This document shows positions 29,094 through 37,964 of a stretch of DNA of 64,000 nucleotides, piece after piece. Origin of the DNA: Acetobacter syzygii (GTDB lineage: Bacteria; Pseudomonadota; Alphaproteobacteria; Acetobacterales; Acetobacteraceae); the NCBI RefSeq assembly GCF_000964225.1, contig NZ_BAMZ01000012.1, positions 1 through 64,000 of the forward strand, read 5' to 3'. Each line of letters starts with the position of its first letter. Within the stretch, counting starts at the first letter, position 1. Position numbers and translations under genes: made by a program. The notes beneath the pieces were generated by a model that saw nothing but the letters and a program-made list of their open reading frames with translations, made no database searches and was not told where the DNA came from.

Positions 29094-30617
29094 ATGAAAC
29101 ACTCTCTCCTCATCAGCTTTTCACTCCTTGCCTTAAGTGCTTGCACTGTCGGGCCGGACTTCCAACAGCCACACGTCCAAGCACCGGTGGCATGGCGTAA
29201 CACGCTGCCATCGGCTCAAAGCCGCACCACCACAGCTTCAACCAATCCTGATTGGTGGACTCTGTTCAATGATCCGGTGTTGACCCGGCTGGAACAAGCC
29301 GTCGCTGCATCTAATCTCGACCTGCAAACAGCAAGTTTACGCTTGATGCAAAGCCGGGCTGAGCGCCGGATAGCCAGCGCAGCCCAACTGCCCCACGTAG
29401 AGGCCAATGCCTCTTACGCACGTGAACGCGCGAGCAGTAACGGTATTCTTGGCTTAATGGGGAGTATGGAGCAGGCAGGAGCAGGCAGCATTGCAAACGG
29501 CACACAAGGGTTTGGTCCTGCCGCCTTGCCGGGCAGTGTTGGTAATCCATCGTTTAATTTGCCGCAATATGGCATGAATGCTTCGTGGGAAGTGGATTTA
29601 TGGGGACATGTACGCAGGCAGGTAGAAGCGGCCACTGCAGCAGTGCAGGCGACCGAAGAATTCCGGCGCGACATTCTCGTCTCACTTATGGCCGAAACTG
29701 CCCAAACTTACATAGATTTACGCGCCATACAGGCTCAGACACGCATTCTGGAGCAGAATATCAATCTTGCCCAGAATAGCATGAACTTAACAACAATGCG
29801 GTTTGAGCAAGGAACCGCAACCCGGTTAGATGTAGCGGAAGCCACTGGACAGTTACATTTATTTGAATCTCGGCTAGCCCCCCTACAGGCGCAGGCAACG
29901 CATTTACTGAACAGTCTGAGCTTTCTGGTCGCGCGCGCACCAGGGGCGTTGGATACCGAATTGGGACAACCACGAGATATTCCGCTTGTGCCAACTATTG
30001 TACCCGTGGGGCTACCATCGGAACTTGCCCAGCGTAGACCAGATATTCGTATGGCAGCAGATCGGCTCCATGCTGCTACAGCGAGCATTGGCGTAGCCAT
30101 AGCTGACTTTTTTCCGCGTATTACACTCTCTGGTAGTTTGGATGTTCAGGCGTTGCAGTTTAGTGGGCTGGGCTCATGGGCATCTCGTCAATACGGATTT
30201 GGTCCCACCGCTACATTGCCTATTTTTGAAGGGGGGCGCCTTACAGGACAATTGCACCTGCGTAAGGCGCAACAGCAAGAGGCATCCGTAGCGTTCCAAC
30301 GCACCGTGCTGAAAGCATGGCAGGAAATTGACGATGCCATGGCTGACTTTACCGCCGCCCAGAAGAGGCGTGATGCGTTGGCATTAGCCGTCCAAGCGAA
30401 TGAAACTGCCTTAACAGTTGCCAAAGTGCAATATAAACAAGGTGCCTCGGATTTTTTGAACGTTCTGACGACACAAAATAGTTTGCTTCTGTCTCAAAGT
30501 GCCTTGGTCGAGGCGACTGCACGTGTAGCAGGGGCTGTTACCCACCTTTACCGTGCTGTTGGTGGGGGGTGGGAAAAATTATACTCTGATACCCAAAACA
30601 GCAAACAGCATGTGTGA
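29094..30617 (+). CDS. NodT/OprM-family outer-membrane efflux lipoprotein
   Basis: A 507-aa outer-membrane factor. It begins with a lipoprotein signal (MKHSLLISFSLLALSACTVGPDF; lipobox LSAC, lipidated Cys at residue 17) and contains two TolC-like repeats with long helical segments, including QYGMNASWEVDLWG and the second-repeat GPTATLPIFEGGRL. The ATG at 29094 puts the signal peptide at the N-terminus; an upstream TTG at 29028 would bury it and overlap the adaptor gene. It is the outer-membrane exit duct of the efflux pump encoded just upstream. Confidence 0.94.
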   Translation: MKHSLLISFSLLALSACTVGPDFQQPHVQAPVAWRNTLPSAQSRTTTASTNPDWWTLFNDPVLTRLEQAVAASNLDLQTASLRLMQSRAERRIASAAQLPHVEANASYARERASSNGILGLMGSMEQAGAGSIANGTQGFGPAALPGSVGNPSFNLPQYGMNASWEVDLWGHVRRQVEAATAAVQATEEFRRDILVSLMAETAQTYIDLRAIQAQTRILEQNINLAQNSMNLTTMRFEQGTATRLDVAEATGQLHLFESRLAPLQAQATHLLNSLSFLVARAPGALDTELGQPRDIPLVPTIVPVGLPSELAQRRPDIRMAADRLHAATASIGVAIADFFPRITLSGSLDVQALQFSGLGSWASRQYGFGPTATLPIFEGGRLTGQLHLRKAQQQEASVAFQRTVLKAWQEIDDAMADFTAAQKRRDALALAVQANETALTVAKVQYKQGASDFLNVLTTQNSLLLSQSALVEATARVAGAVTHLYRAVGGGWEKLYSDTQNSKQHV

Positions 30618-30626
30618 GAATATTCC

Positions 30627-31355
30627 ATGATAATCAGACGGGCCAATAACCTCGGTAAAGCACATTCCGATACACTGACACTACGCTGCCATTTTGCGTT
30701 CGCAGACTATCAGGACTCTGAGTATGTGCATGAAGGACGGTTAAGAGCAATCAATCTGGGGTCTATGCGGCCCAACAGTAGCTATCGTCTTGGTCCTGAA
30801 AAAAATCTGGATATTGTAACGTGGCTGCAAACCGGCACGTTGTGGACAAAAGCCGATAATTTCTCTTCTAACCACCTCTATTCGGGTGGTCTTCAACTCA
30901 TTAATGCTGGCACTGGTGTGTGCGATATGGAATGGCATTCGGGGGCGGATGGAGCATCATTTATACAATTCTGGTTTATGGCAGATACTGAAGGTGGTTT
31001 ACCAGAGCAGGAAATACGGGCAGCTTTTCCCAAGCCAGAAGATGGCAGTTTTCGTATTATCGCGTCTGGTTTTCCTGAGGATGATCCAGAAGAGCTTGGT
31101 ATTATAGAAGACAATGCGCCTGTAAAGCTCAGTGCACGAAGTCGCCTTTTGTATGCGGATATTCCTGCCGGAGAAGGTGCGGCTTACCAAACGACGCCAG
31201 ATCGTGACCTGTATATAGTGGTTGTTTCAGGAGAAATGATACTTAATGGAGAAAATCTGTCATGTGGGGATGGTGTGATGCTTCCACAGACCCAAAATGT
31301 GACCATAATAGCAAATTGTGAAACTGTTATTCTTCTTTGTGATGTTTCTGTATGA
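30627..31355 (+). CDS. Pirin-family (YhhW-like) bicupin lacking the usual metal ligands
   Basis: A 242-aa two-domain cupin of the pirin/quercetinase type, with block order LRAINLGSMRPNSSY, NLDIVTWLQTGTLWTKADNF, LQLINAGTGVCDMEW and a C-terminal GVMLPQTQNVTI. In functional pirins the metal sits on H-x-H and H-x-E. Here the aligned positions read G-x-E (in LGPEKN) and D-x-E (in CDMEW), so two or three histidines are missing. The protein is therefore either non-metal, uses other ligands, or is a sensor. It starts 9 bases after the efflux lipoprotein gene, so it is the fourth gene of the operon. Confidence 0.82.
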   Translation: MIIRRANNLGKAHSDTLTLRCHFAFADYQDSEYVHEGRLRAINLGSMRPNSSYRLGPEKNLDIVTWLQTGTLWTKADNFSSNHLYSGGLQLINAGTGVCDMEWHSGADGASFIQFWFMADTEGGLPEQEIRAAFPKPEDGSFRIIASGFPEDDPEELGIIEDNAPVKLSARSRLLYADIPAGEGAAYQTTPDRDLYIVVVSGEMILNGENLSCGDGVMLPQTQNVTIIANCETVILLCDVSV

Positions 31356-31414
31356 ACTTTACTGATCGTCGAGATTCAATATTTCTGATTTTGAAGAGGC
31401 CGCTGCGTGTAAAA

Positions 31415-33163
31415 TTACCCAGTATAATATAATGGATGAATAGCCTTCCAATCTTCATGACTATCCTGTTGTCTTGGCAAGGCGCGAGCGCTCCCAAAGA
31501 GCATTGTTTCCTCCAGATCAAAGTCATGAATTAACTGACGTTCAGCCTCGTCGCTCACCATTCCTTCCAGTCTCATACGTGTCAAAGCTTTGCGCTTGGT
31601 GCGTAACAAGTGCAGGCGTAAGGCAGCTTCAAACCGTCTTTTCACCAAAGCCGTATCGCATTGTGTGGTCGCATTTGCTTGCAAATCTCCATTCTTGAGA
31701 TTTTCTATTGGAGTATTTTCCAGTAATTGCAACCGAAAACGGTATTCAGCCATTATGGCGGCCGTAACCTCTGCTCGCTGTTGTGCGGTATTTTCATCAA
31801 TTTGTTTGACTGCAAGAGCTGATTGTCGTTCTATTTCTGAAATTGCATCTAAAGTAAGAAGGTAACGAATATCGTCAGTTTCTTTTTCTACAATGCTTGC
31901 ACTTTCATGGCTTAAGTAACGGCTGAAGATAGGAAGAAAAATTGTGCCGAATAAAATGGAGGCAATAATAACACCTGCGGCAAAGGTAATCAATAAGTCA
32001 CGCATAGGAAATTCTGGTATATTCCCTTCTGCCATGGGAAGGGACATAATACCTGCAAGTGTAATAGCACCGCGCACACCACCCACAGTCATGGCTGCGG
32101 TTTCTATTATTGAAACATTATGGTGCGATGTTTTACGAATTTTCGCAATCATATTTTTCCCATACCCCAATAACAATATCCATATCATGCGTAAAAAGAG
32201 TAAAACGCATGTTAATAATATAATGGTACCAAGCAAAGACCATGTGCTGTCTCCCGCAGCATTGGCAATTCTGACACCTTGCCTTGCAATATCGGGCAGT
32301 TGCAGGCCCAAGAGTAAAAAGACCAGACCGTTAAAAAGAAAAGTAATCATCTCCCAAACTGCACTACCACGTAAACGAGTAGCCGTTTGGGCAGAACCAA
32401 ATACACGGTTTTGATTCAAGCTAAGGCCTGCACCAACAGATGCCAGTATGCCAGAAACATGTAAATGTTCAGCCAGCAAATAAGCTGCAAATGGAAGCAA
32501 AGTCATGAGTGTAATTTGAGTTGTGGGCTCATTAAAACCATGCCGTGATACAATACGATTGGCAAAATTAAATAAAATAGCCAGGAGAATACCAATAAAA
32601 ACTCCGCTTAATGCGACCACTACAAACCCCCAGGAAGCTTGTGTGACGGAAAATGTGCCAGTTAAAGTCGCAGCTACAGCAAATTTAAAACAAACAAGGC
32701 CAGAGGCATCATTCAGTAAAGCCTCTCCTTGCAGAATATGTAAAAAGCGCCTGGGAACATGCTCTTCATACACCATACTGGTGACGGCCACAGCATCTGT
32801 GGGAGAAAGAATGGCTGCAAGAGCAAATGCCGCGGCAAATGGTAAGGTGGGGAATAGGCAGTGAACAAAATAGCCCCCGGCCAGAGTGCTAAATACTACC
32901 AGTCCAACAGCCAAAAGCAAAATGGTCCAGCGTAATTGCCGGAAATCCCTTAACGGGATTAAATAAGCCTCTGAAAACAAAAGAGGTGGAATAAAAAGTA
33001 AAAGAAATGTCTCTGGATCAAAGGCGATATTAAGACCAAGAAAGGAGGAGGCAATACCACAAGCAATTAACAGTAATGGTAAGGGAATAGATAAAATTTT
33101 AGCAATAGGGCCAGAAATGGCGGTAATAAGCAAAAGGGCAAGAACAACAATTGTAACGTGCAT
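31415..33163 (-). CDS. CPA1-family Na+/H+ antiporter
   Basis: A 582-aa integral membrane antiporter with about 12 hydrophobic helices followed by a cytosolic tail of about 180 residues (rich in R, E and Q). Family landmarks are FIPPLLFSEAYLIPLRDFR, the ion-binding region ALAAILSPTDAVAVTSM (with the ND-like LNDASGLVCFKFA) and GGVRGAITLAGIMSLP. It exchanges Na+ (or K+) for H+ and should help control cytosolic pH. The gene stands alone, convergent with the pirin gene. The 340-base region 33164-33503 lies upstream. Confidence 0.92.
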   Translation of the reverse strand: MHVTIVVLALLLITAISGPIAKILSIPLPLLLIACGIASSFLGLNIAFDPETFLLLFIPPLLFSEAYLIPLRDFRQLRWTILLLAVGLVVFSTLAGGYFVHCLFPTLPFAAAFALAAILSPTDAVAVTSMVYEEHVPRRFLHILQGEALLNDASGLVCFKFAVAATLTGTFSVTQASWGFVVVALSGVFIGILLAILFNFANRIVSRHGFNEPTTQITLMTLLPFAAYLLAEHLHVSGILASVGAGLSLNQNRVFGSAQTATRLRGSAVWEMITFLFNGLVFLLLGLQLPDIARQGVRIANAAGDSTWSLLGTIILLTCVLLFLRMIWILLLGYGKNMIAKIRKTSHHNVSIIETAAMTVGGVRGAITLAGIMSLPMAEGNIPEFPMRDLLITFAAGVIIASILFGTIFLPIFSRYLSHESASIVEKETDDIRYLLTLDAISEIERQSALAVKQIDENTAQQRAEVTAAIMAEYRFRLQLLENTPIENLKNGDLQANATTQCDTALVKRRFEAALRLHLLRTKRKALTRMRLEGMVSDEAERQLIHDFDLEETMLFGSARALPRQQDSHEDWKAIHPLYYTG

Positions 33164-33503
33164 TACTCGATCTGCCCTTTGGTATTAATGGATGGAAAAT
33201 AATACCTAATAACTTCAAATCCATGCACGAGTTCCTGATTTTATTGTATTATTCAGAATAAATTTAATCATGATGATAAGAAACTCACAATATGATAAAA
33301 ACGTTTATCATATTTCGTTATTGGTAAGTGCTCTCGTAGAACATTACACGATGTGAAGTGCTCGTTTTATGGGTTCTGGCGCAGAATGGAGCAATGATCT
33401 AGGGTACCTTAGTGTTTAAGAATTAAGCAGCCAACTCCCTGATTCCTCGGAGAACGAAGGTTGGGATTGGTCATTATTTTCGTCTGGAATAAGGATACGC
33501 ACA
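33164..33503. other. Divergent intergenic region with a perfect 11-bp palindrome
   Basis: This 340-base gap separates the antiporter and sodC genes. It contains AATATGATAAA (33289-33299) and TTTATCATATT (33304-33314), a perfect inverted repeat with a 4-base spacer, and a shorter TTATTC-A-GAATAA palindrome around 33251. Either may be a regulator site or a hairpin. I see no gene here. Confidence 0.4.
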
Positions 33504-34037
33504 GTGGTTAAACGCCATCTTAAACAATTTGCACTCCTCACATTCGGCTTAGCCTTAATGCCATCTTTGGCCCATGCCGCCGATACGGCCAGTGGTAATC
33601 TAATCGGCACAGATGGTGCATCACATGGCACAATCAAGGTAACAGAGGCACCTAAAGGTGTGCTGCTACGGGTAGAAGCAAAAGGCCTAACCCCTGGGTG
33701 GCATGGCATGCACTTCCACGATAAAGGCAGTTGTGAAACCCCAAAGTTTACCAGTGCAGGTCCTCATATCCATGCGGAAACACCCGTCGTTCATGGTTTA
33801 TTGAACTCAAACGCAAATGATGCAGGCGATTTGCCCAACATATTTGTTGGCGCAGACGGCACAGTGACAGTAGAGTTGTACTCACCATTGGTCAGACTTA
33901 AAGAGGGGGCGGATCATCCTGCACTTTTGGATGCTGATGGCTCTGCTCTGGTTATTCACGCACATGCAGACGATTATCAAAGTCAACCAATTGGTGGGGC
34001 CGGTGACCGCGTTGCCTGCGCTGTGCTCAAACCATAA
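33504..34037 (+). CDS. sodC: Periplasmic Cu/Zn superoxide dismutase
   Basis: A 177-aa precursor. A Sec signal peptide of about 25 residues ends in AHA-A, so the mature enzyme is periplasmic. Copper and zinc ligands are visible in GMHFHDKGSC, the following AGPHIHAE-H segment and VIHAHADDY; GDLPNIFV and GAGDRVACAVL are conserved. The Cys of the first motif and the C-terminal Cys form the structural disulfide. The start is GTG at 33504 after AAGGAT. It removes superoxide arising outside the cytosol, consistent with the periplasmic oxidase-rich physiology of acetic acid bacteria. Confidence 0.95.
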   Translation: MVKRHLKQFALLTFGLALMPSLAHAADTASGNLIGTDGASHGTIKVTEAPKGVLLRVEAKGLTPGWHGMHFHDKGSCETPKFTSAGPHIHAETPVVHGLLNSNANDAGDLPNIFVGADGTVTVELYSPLVRLKEGADHPALLDADGSALVIHAHADDYQSQPIGGAGDRVACAVLKP

Positions 34038-34067
34038 TTACATTTGATAATCTGATCATTTTTAAGC

Positions 34068-34111
34068 ACCTGCCCTGCATGATGAAGGGCAGGTACCTGA
34101 AGAATTTTTTT
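34068..34111 (+). terminator. Intrinsic terminator of sodC
   Basis: ACCTGCCCT (34068-34076) and AGGGCAGGT (34086-34094) form a 9-bp stem with a 9-base loop, followed by a short spacer and seven T residues (34105-34111). Confidence 0.75.
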
Positions 34112-34258
34112 GGAGCATGTGAGACGAAACAAGAGGAGGAGAGAGATAGAAAATGCAAATATATTCGAATATTACAGCCCAGCAGGTTGTGTGATATCGG
34201 GTCGTGCGGCATGAAGAGCTACAAAACTTGAACGTTATTGGATAGTAGGTCTTCATTC

Positions 34259-35278
34259 ATGTCTGAACATACTCCTATTGGCCTTGGCCATGAAGCGAGA
34301 ACGATAACAGCACTTACCCATTCGGGTAACTTTCATGCTGACGAAACATTGGGCTACGTAGTGCTGCATTATGCACTTGCTCCAATGGGAGATTTACGCG
34401 CCCGCATATTAGATGGTGCGTCAGATGACTGTTTAAAATTCCAGCGTTCGCGGGATCCTGCGCACATTCAGAGTGCAGACATTGCGTTCGATGTGGGCGG
34501 AATTTATGATTCGTCCAATGGGCGTTATGACCACCATATGAAGAACAAGCCTCTGCGTGAAGATGGCACTCCTTACAGTGCAGCAGGTCTTTTATGGAAA
34601 GATTATGGCAAAGCTGCCGTGCGTAACCTTGTTAGAACACAAGTTGATGATGAGACGATCAACGCAATCTGGCTAAGCATCGACAAATCTTTGATCGTCC
34701 CGATTGACATGGATGATAATGGTATTGCCAAAATGGGCAAGCTATCCTTAGCAGACATTGTTTCCGCCTGTAGCCCCCCGTGGGATACCGCTGAATTGCA
34801 TGGTCCAGAAGAAGCCAAAAGACGTGAAACTCTTGGTTTTGCCAATGCTGCAACAGCGGTAGCTTCTCATCTGGTGAATACAGTCGATCGTGTTCGTGCG
34901 AGCTTAAAAGCAACGGATCGCGTTCTGGCTGCTTATAAACAAGCAGAAGATAAACGTATCCTTCTTATGGATACAGGGATGCCAACAGAAAAAGTCATTT
35001 TTGAACATGATCTTCCTGTTGTATATGTTGTTTCGCCGACTGGCAGCGGTCAGTGGAATGTTAAAGCTGTTCCGCCCGAACGAGGGGCATTTGGCCAACG
35101 TGTGTCTCTACCTGAGGCTTGGGCAGGCTTAGATACTCAAGCACTCGCAACCGCCTCTGGTGTGCCAGATGCCGTATTTGCGCATCCAGCACGTTTTATT
35201 TGTGGTGCGGCAAGTAAGGATGGAGCGTTAATGATGGCAAAACGAGCACTAGAAATTGATGCAGTTTTACAAAAATAA
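34259..35278 (+). CDS. MYG1-family (UPF0160) protein, predicted phosphoesterase/nuclease
   Basis: A 339-aa protein of the MYG1 family, with motif THSGNFHADETLGYVVL near the N-terminus and FDVGGIYDSSNGRYDHHM (DHH-like metal site) near residue 80. SPPWD and a C-terminal RFICGA are also conserved. Eukaryotic MYG1 is a 3'-5' RNA exonuclease, and the bacterial relatives are presumed metal-dependent phosphoesterases. ATG at 34259 is preferred over a TTG at 34238. The protein is cytosolic. It is a single-gene unit with no obvious partner. Confidence 0.88.
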   Translation: MSEHTPIGLGHEARTITALTHSGNFHADETLGYVVLHYALAPMGDLRARILDGASDDCLKFQRSRDPAHIQSADIAFDVGGIYDSSNGRYDHHMKNKPLREDGTPYSAAGLLWKDYGKAAVRNLVRTQVDDETINAIWLSIDKSLIVPIDMDDNGIAKMGKLSLADIVSACSPPWDTAELHGPEEAKRRETLGFANAATAVASHLVNTVDRVRASLKATDRVLAAYKQAEDKRILLMDTGMPTEKVIFEHDLPVVYVVSPTGSGQWNVKAVPPERGAFGQRVSLPEAWAGLDTQALATASGVPDAVFAHPARFICGAASKDGALMMAKRALEIDAVLQK

Positions 35279-35731
35279 TTAAGAAACTTGGTCTGCCTTT
35301 ATGTGATTAAGTGTTGATTTTTATTATCAACAAACCACTTTAATGCAGACCAATATTTTATAAATTATTTACACCCCCTTTCTTCAAAAAATTATTTTAA
35401 TTTCTTGGGTATTTTTCTGTTTTATGGAAATATAAAGTGATTTAATTTACATAATTTATTTTAAAAATTTATAATTTGAAGATATCACATCAAAAAAAAT
35501 AAAAATGTACTTTTAAAATACAAAATTAGAGTAATTTTATTTTTATATTAAGTAAATCACCTCACCCATCCTCTAGGGAGAGTGCAGTCATTTTACTCAC
35601 CCTGCATTAATAACATTAAAAAATAGTGATATAAAAAACGAAGAATGCTCCAATTATATGATTGACGGTCGTGAAAATATGGGTGATACAAAATCAGACG
35701 TTAAAAACGTTACACACAAGGAGCAGACTTA
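35279..35731. other. AT-rich intergenic region with a long inverted repeat
   Basis: No gene is apparent in this 453-base, strongly AT-rich gap. An imperfect inverted repeat spans 35288-35353: TTGGTCTGC on the left pairs with GCAGACCAA on the right, and most of the bases between can also pair, forming a hairpin of about 28 bp with mismatches. It may be the MYG1 terminator or a small mobile hairpin. The region also holds the likely promoter of the sulfate operon. Confidence 0.4.
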
Positions 35732-35794
35732 ATGCAAACCCTATTGGACCGAATGTGTCGGTTTGTTCGATGTTGTAAAGAAAATAAAGCCTAG
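35732..35794 (+). CDS. 20-aa cysteine-containing leader peptide (uORF)
   Basis: This small ORF encodes 20 residues with cysteines at 9, 14 and 15 and four basic residues around them. It has an excellent AAGGAGCAGACTTA ribosome site, and the same AAGGAGCAGACTT stretch precedes the sulfate-binding-protein gene at 37965. It is the first ORF of a sulfate-acquisition operon. Short ORFs rich in cysteine codons ahead of sulfur genes act as cysteine-responsive attenuators in other bacteria (reported in mycobacteria). By analogy, ribosome stalling at the UGU/UGC codons when Cys-tRNA is scarce may change the fold of the hairpin downstream. The role is inferred; existence is supported by ribosome site and context only. 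Confidence 0.55.
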   Translation: MQTLLDRMCRFVRCCKENKA

Positions 35795-35819
35795 TATCTG
35801 GCCAGTGGGTTGTATTGAC

Positions 35820-35843
35820 CTTCTGGGCAGTTAATCCCAGAAG
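35820..35843 (+). promoter_or_regulatory. Hairpin sequestering the next ribosome binding site
   Basis: CTTCTGGG (35820-35827) pairs perfectly with CCCAGAAG (35836-35843) across an 8-base loop. The right arm runs into the AGAAGGA ribosome site of the ORF at 35853. The stem lies 26 bases after the leader-peptide stop, the geometry expected for translational attenuation. Confidence 0.5.
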
Positions 35844-35852
35844 GATAGAGTC

Positions 35853-36062
35853 ATGTTTGAATCGCGCATTATTGAAATCAATGGTACTTTTGTTGGTACT
35901 ATTATTCTTGAAGAAGACCGTCAGACCCGTCGTTTTTATGCGACTCATGAAAGTGTACAGAGCTTGCATAACAAACGCTATCCAAGCGGGCAGGACTTGC
36001 GGACCTCAGTAATCCGTAAGTTCAAAACAACCTCTGCGCAGTATAATATTGGTGTTTCTTAA
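35853..36062 (+). CDS. Small protein of the sulfate operon, unknown function
   Basis: A 69-aa soluble protein that I do not recognise. It begins MFESRIIEINGTFVGTII, which has a beta-strand pattern, and ends in a basic segment with RKFKTTSAQYNIGVS. There is no signal peptide. The ATG at 35853 has an AAGGATAG ribosome site that is partly enclosed in a hairpin. The next gene, a porin, starts about 200 bases downstream. Its position between a cysteine-rich leader and the porin/sulfate-binding protein suggests a role in sulfur limitation, for example as a regulator, but nothing in its sequence proves this. Confidence 0.7.
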   Translation: MFESRIIEINGTFVGTIILEEDRQTRRFYATHESVQSLHNKRYPSGQDLRTSVIRKFKTTSAQYNIGVS

Positions 36063-36260
36063 TACACAATTACAGCACAAAAATTCTCTAAATATCATTT
36101 GTTGTGCATTACGTTATTTTTCTGCAATGATTATCCCCTGTAATTAAGGTTGAGTGATGATGTGTTTATCAGATCTGCAGTAATTTATGCCCGAAACAAG
36201 AGAAATCTGTTTTGTGGAATGAAAACATATCAAATTAAAAGCTTATTTTTGGGGGATCTT

Positions 36261-37937
36261 ATGGCGGTATCTGTTCGGGCAAGCGTTCTGTTAACAACAA
36301 CGGTTTCTAGCCTTTTATTTCCATATGTGGCAAATGCAGCCTCTTCTGATGCCGAAAATGCAGCATTACGTCGTGAAATAGCTGCAATGCACAGAGAAAT
36401 GATGGGGGAGATTCATCGCCTCCAGGCTCGAGTAGATAAATACGAACATGCGACTGCATTGCAGGGCCATAAAATCGCCCACTCACGCCGGACTCTGACA
36501 ACTGCTGGCGCGGATGAACCACAGCCAATTTTTGGCGAGCAAAATATTGCTCCAATTAACCATGGTCCTCGTAGTGTCAATGATAGTCGCATTGCATTGC
36601 CTGAAGGACCAGCTCAATCATGGAGTTCGTTCAAAGCAGCTAGCGCAAAAGATGAAAATGTTGACATCGGTGGTATTAAAATCGGTTTTCCAAAAGGTCG
36701 GCCGACCATATCATCCGACGATAAAGCTTATGCTTTTTCCATTGGACTCTTAGCCCAAGAAGACTTTGGCGGCTTTATGGGAGTAGGGCAGCGCGGCAGC
36801 GAAAGCGCCGGAAATTTTAATAAATTCACGCAAAATGCACGTCGTTTACGTCTTTATCTTTCATGGCGTTATAAAGACTGGGTTGTTAATGTAACACCAG
36901 ATTTTGGTAGCAGCAGTGTTGATGGAACCGTTGGTTTGTTCGAAGCAAACCTGAACTACACTGGCCTGCATAACACCACATTAACAGTGGGCTATTTTCA
37001 ACCTCGCATGGAAGAAGATAGTGCTGAGCGTTCTGGTGCATTTGAGTTTTTGGAACGTCCAACTATTGTTGATCTTGTGCGCAATATCGCTGGTGGTGTT
37101 GCACGCTTTAGTATTGGTGGTGAGCATTACGAAAAAAGATGGCTTGTTGCCGGGTATTTTACCGGGCAAAAATTTGGTGACCGTAATTCATCTACCAATC
37201 CTGTAACCGATAGCCAGACTGGCGGCGTATTCCGCGCCACTGGGCGTCCTTATGTTTCTAAAGACATTGATGTGCATGTTGGTGTTGGTGCAACAGCAGC
37301 ATTCAAAGTTAATCAAACATCAAATGGTCGCTCTTATACGTTTAGTGATAATGTAGAAGTCCCTCTAGGCGAAACAAAGCTGTTAACGTCAGGAGCATTA
37401 AATAATATTTCTCAAATATGGGCTGCTGGTCCTCAATTTGGGTTCCGTTACAAAAAATTCCTGCTTAAAGGGGAATATTACCATGTTGGTGTTCAGCATA
37501 ATAATGCTGCCACCACTGCAAATTTACCGTCTCTTAATTTTGATGGCTGGTACGTTGCCGCCAACTATACGCTCATTGGTCACGGACGTGGCTATAACGA
37601 AAAAATTGGTGCATTCACTACTCCTGGCGTTGAATATGACTTTGATCCTGCAAAAGGCCACTGGGGGGCTTTGGAAATTAGTGGTCGGTGGAGCGTAACG
37701 GATCTTCGCACTTCTGGAGCGACAATTAAGAGCGGTAGCTTGATTCAAGCTGATGGTGAAACTGGGGGAAACAAACAAACAGTCTGGCAAGGTGGGCTTA
37801 ACTGGTATCCCAACCAGCATATTAAAATTATGCTGGATTACACACACTTCAGTGTTTCAAGCGCACGTGGGGTAAGCACAGATTTGTTGGGTCGGAATGG
37901 TAATGCTGTCGTCGGGCGCGTGCAGGCAGCTTTCTAA
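36261..37937 (+). CDS. OprO/OprP-type outer-membrane porin
   Basis: A 558-aa porin precursor. A signal peptide (VSVRASVLLTTTVSSLLFPYVANA) is followed by a short coiled coil (AENAALRREIAAMHREMMGEIHRLQARV) and then a beta-barrel. The barrel is rich in alternating aromatic/polar strands such as RRLRLYLSWRYKDWVVNVTPDF and TLTVGYFQPRMEEDSAER, and ends in FVGR-like VVGRVQAAF with a terminal Phe. The ATG at 36261 follows GGGGGA. The family includes anion-selective porins induced by phosphate starvation; adjacency to a sulfate-binding protein suggests sulfate or sulfonate passage here. Confidence 0.88.
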   Translation: MAVSVRASVLLTTTVSSLLFPYVANAASSDAENAALRREIAAMHREMMGEIHRLQARVDKYEHATALQGHKIAHSRRTLTTAGADEPQPIFGEQNIAPINHGPRSVNDSRIALPEGPAQSWSSFKAASAKDENVDIGGIKIGFPKGRPTISSDDKAYAFSIGLLAQEDFGGFMGVGQRGSESAGNFNKFTQNARRLRLYLSWRYKDWVVNVTPDFGSSSVDGTVGLFEANLNYTGLHNTTLTVGYFQPRMEEDSAERSGAFEFLERPTIVDLVRNIAGGVARFSIGGEHYEKRWLVAGYFTGQKFGDRNSSTNPVTDSQTGGVFRATGRPYVSKDIDVHVGVGATAAFKVNQTSNGRSYTFSDNVEVPLGETKLLTSGALNNISQIWAAGPQFGFRYKKFLLKGEYYHVGVQHNNAATTANLPSLNFDGWYVAANYTLIGHGRGYNEKIGAFTTPGVEYDFDPAKGHWGALEISGRWSVTDLRTSGATIKSGSLIQADGETGGNKQTVWQGGLNWYPNQHIKIMLDYTHFSVSSARGVSTDLLGRNGNAVVGRVQAAF

Positions 37938-37964
37938 TTTGCTTAATTATTAAGGAGCAGACTT

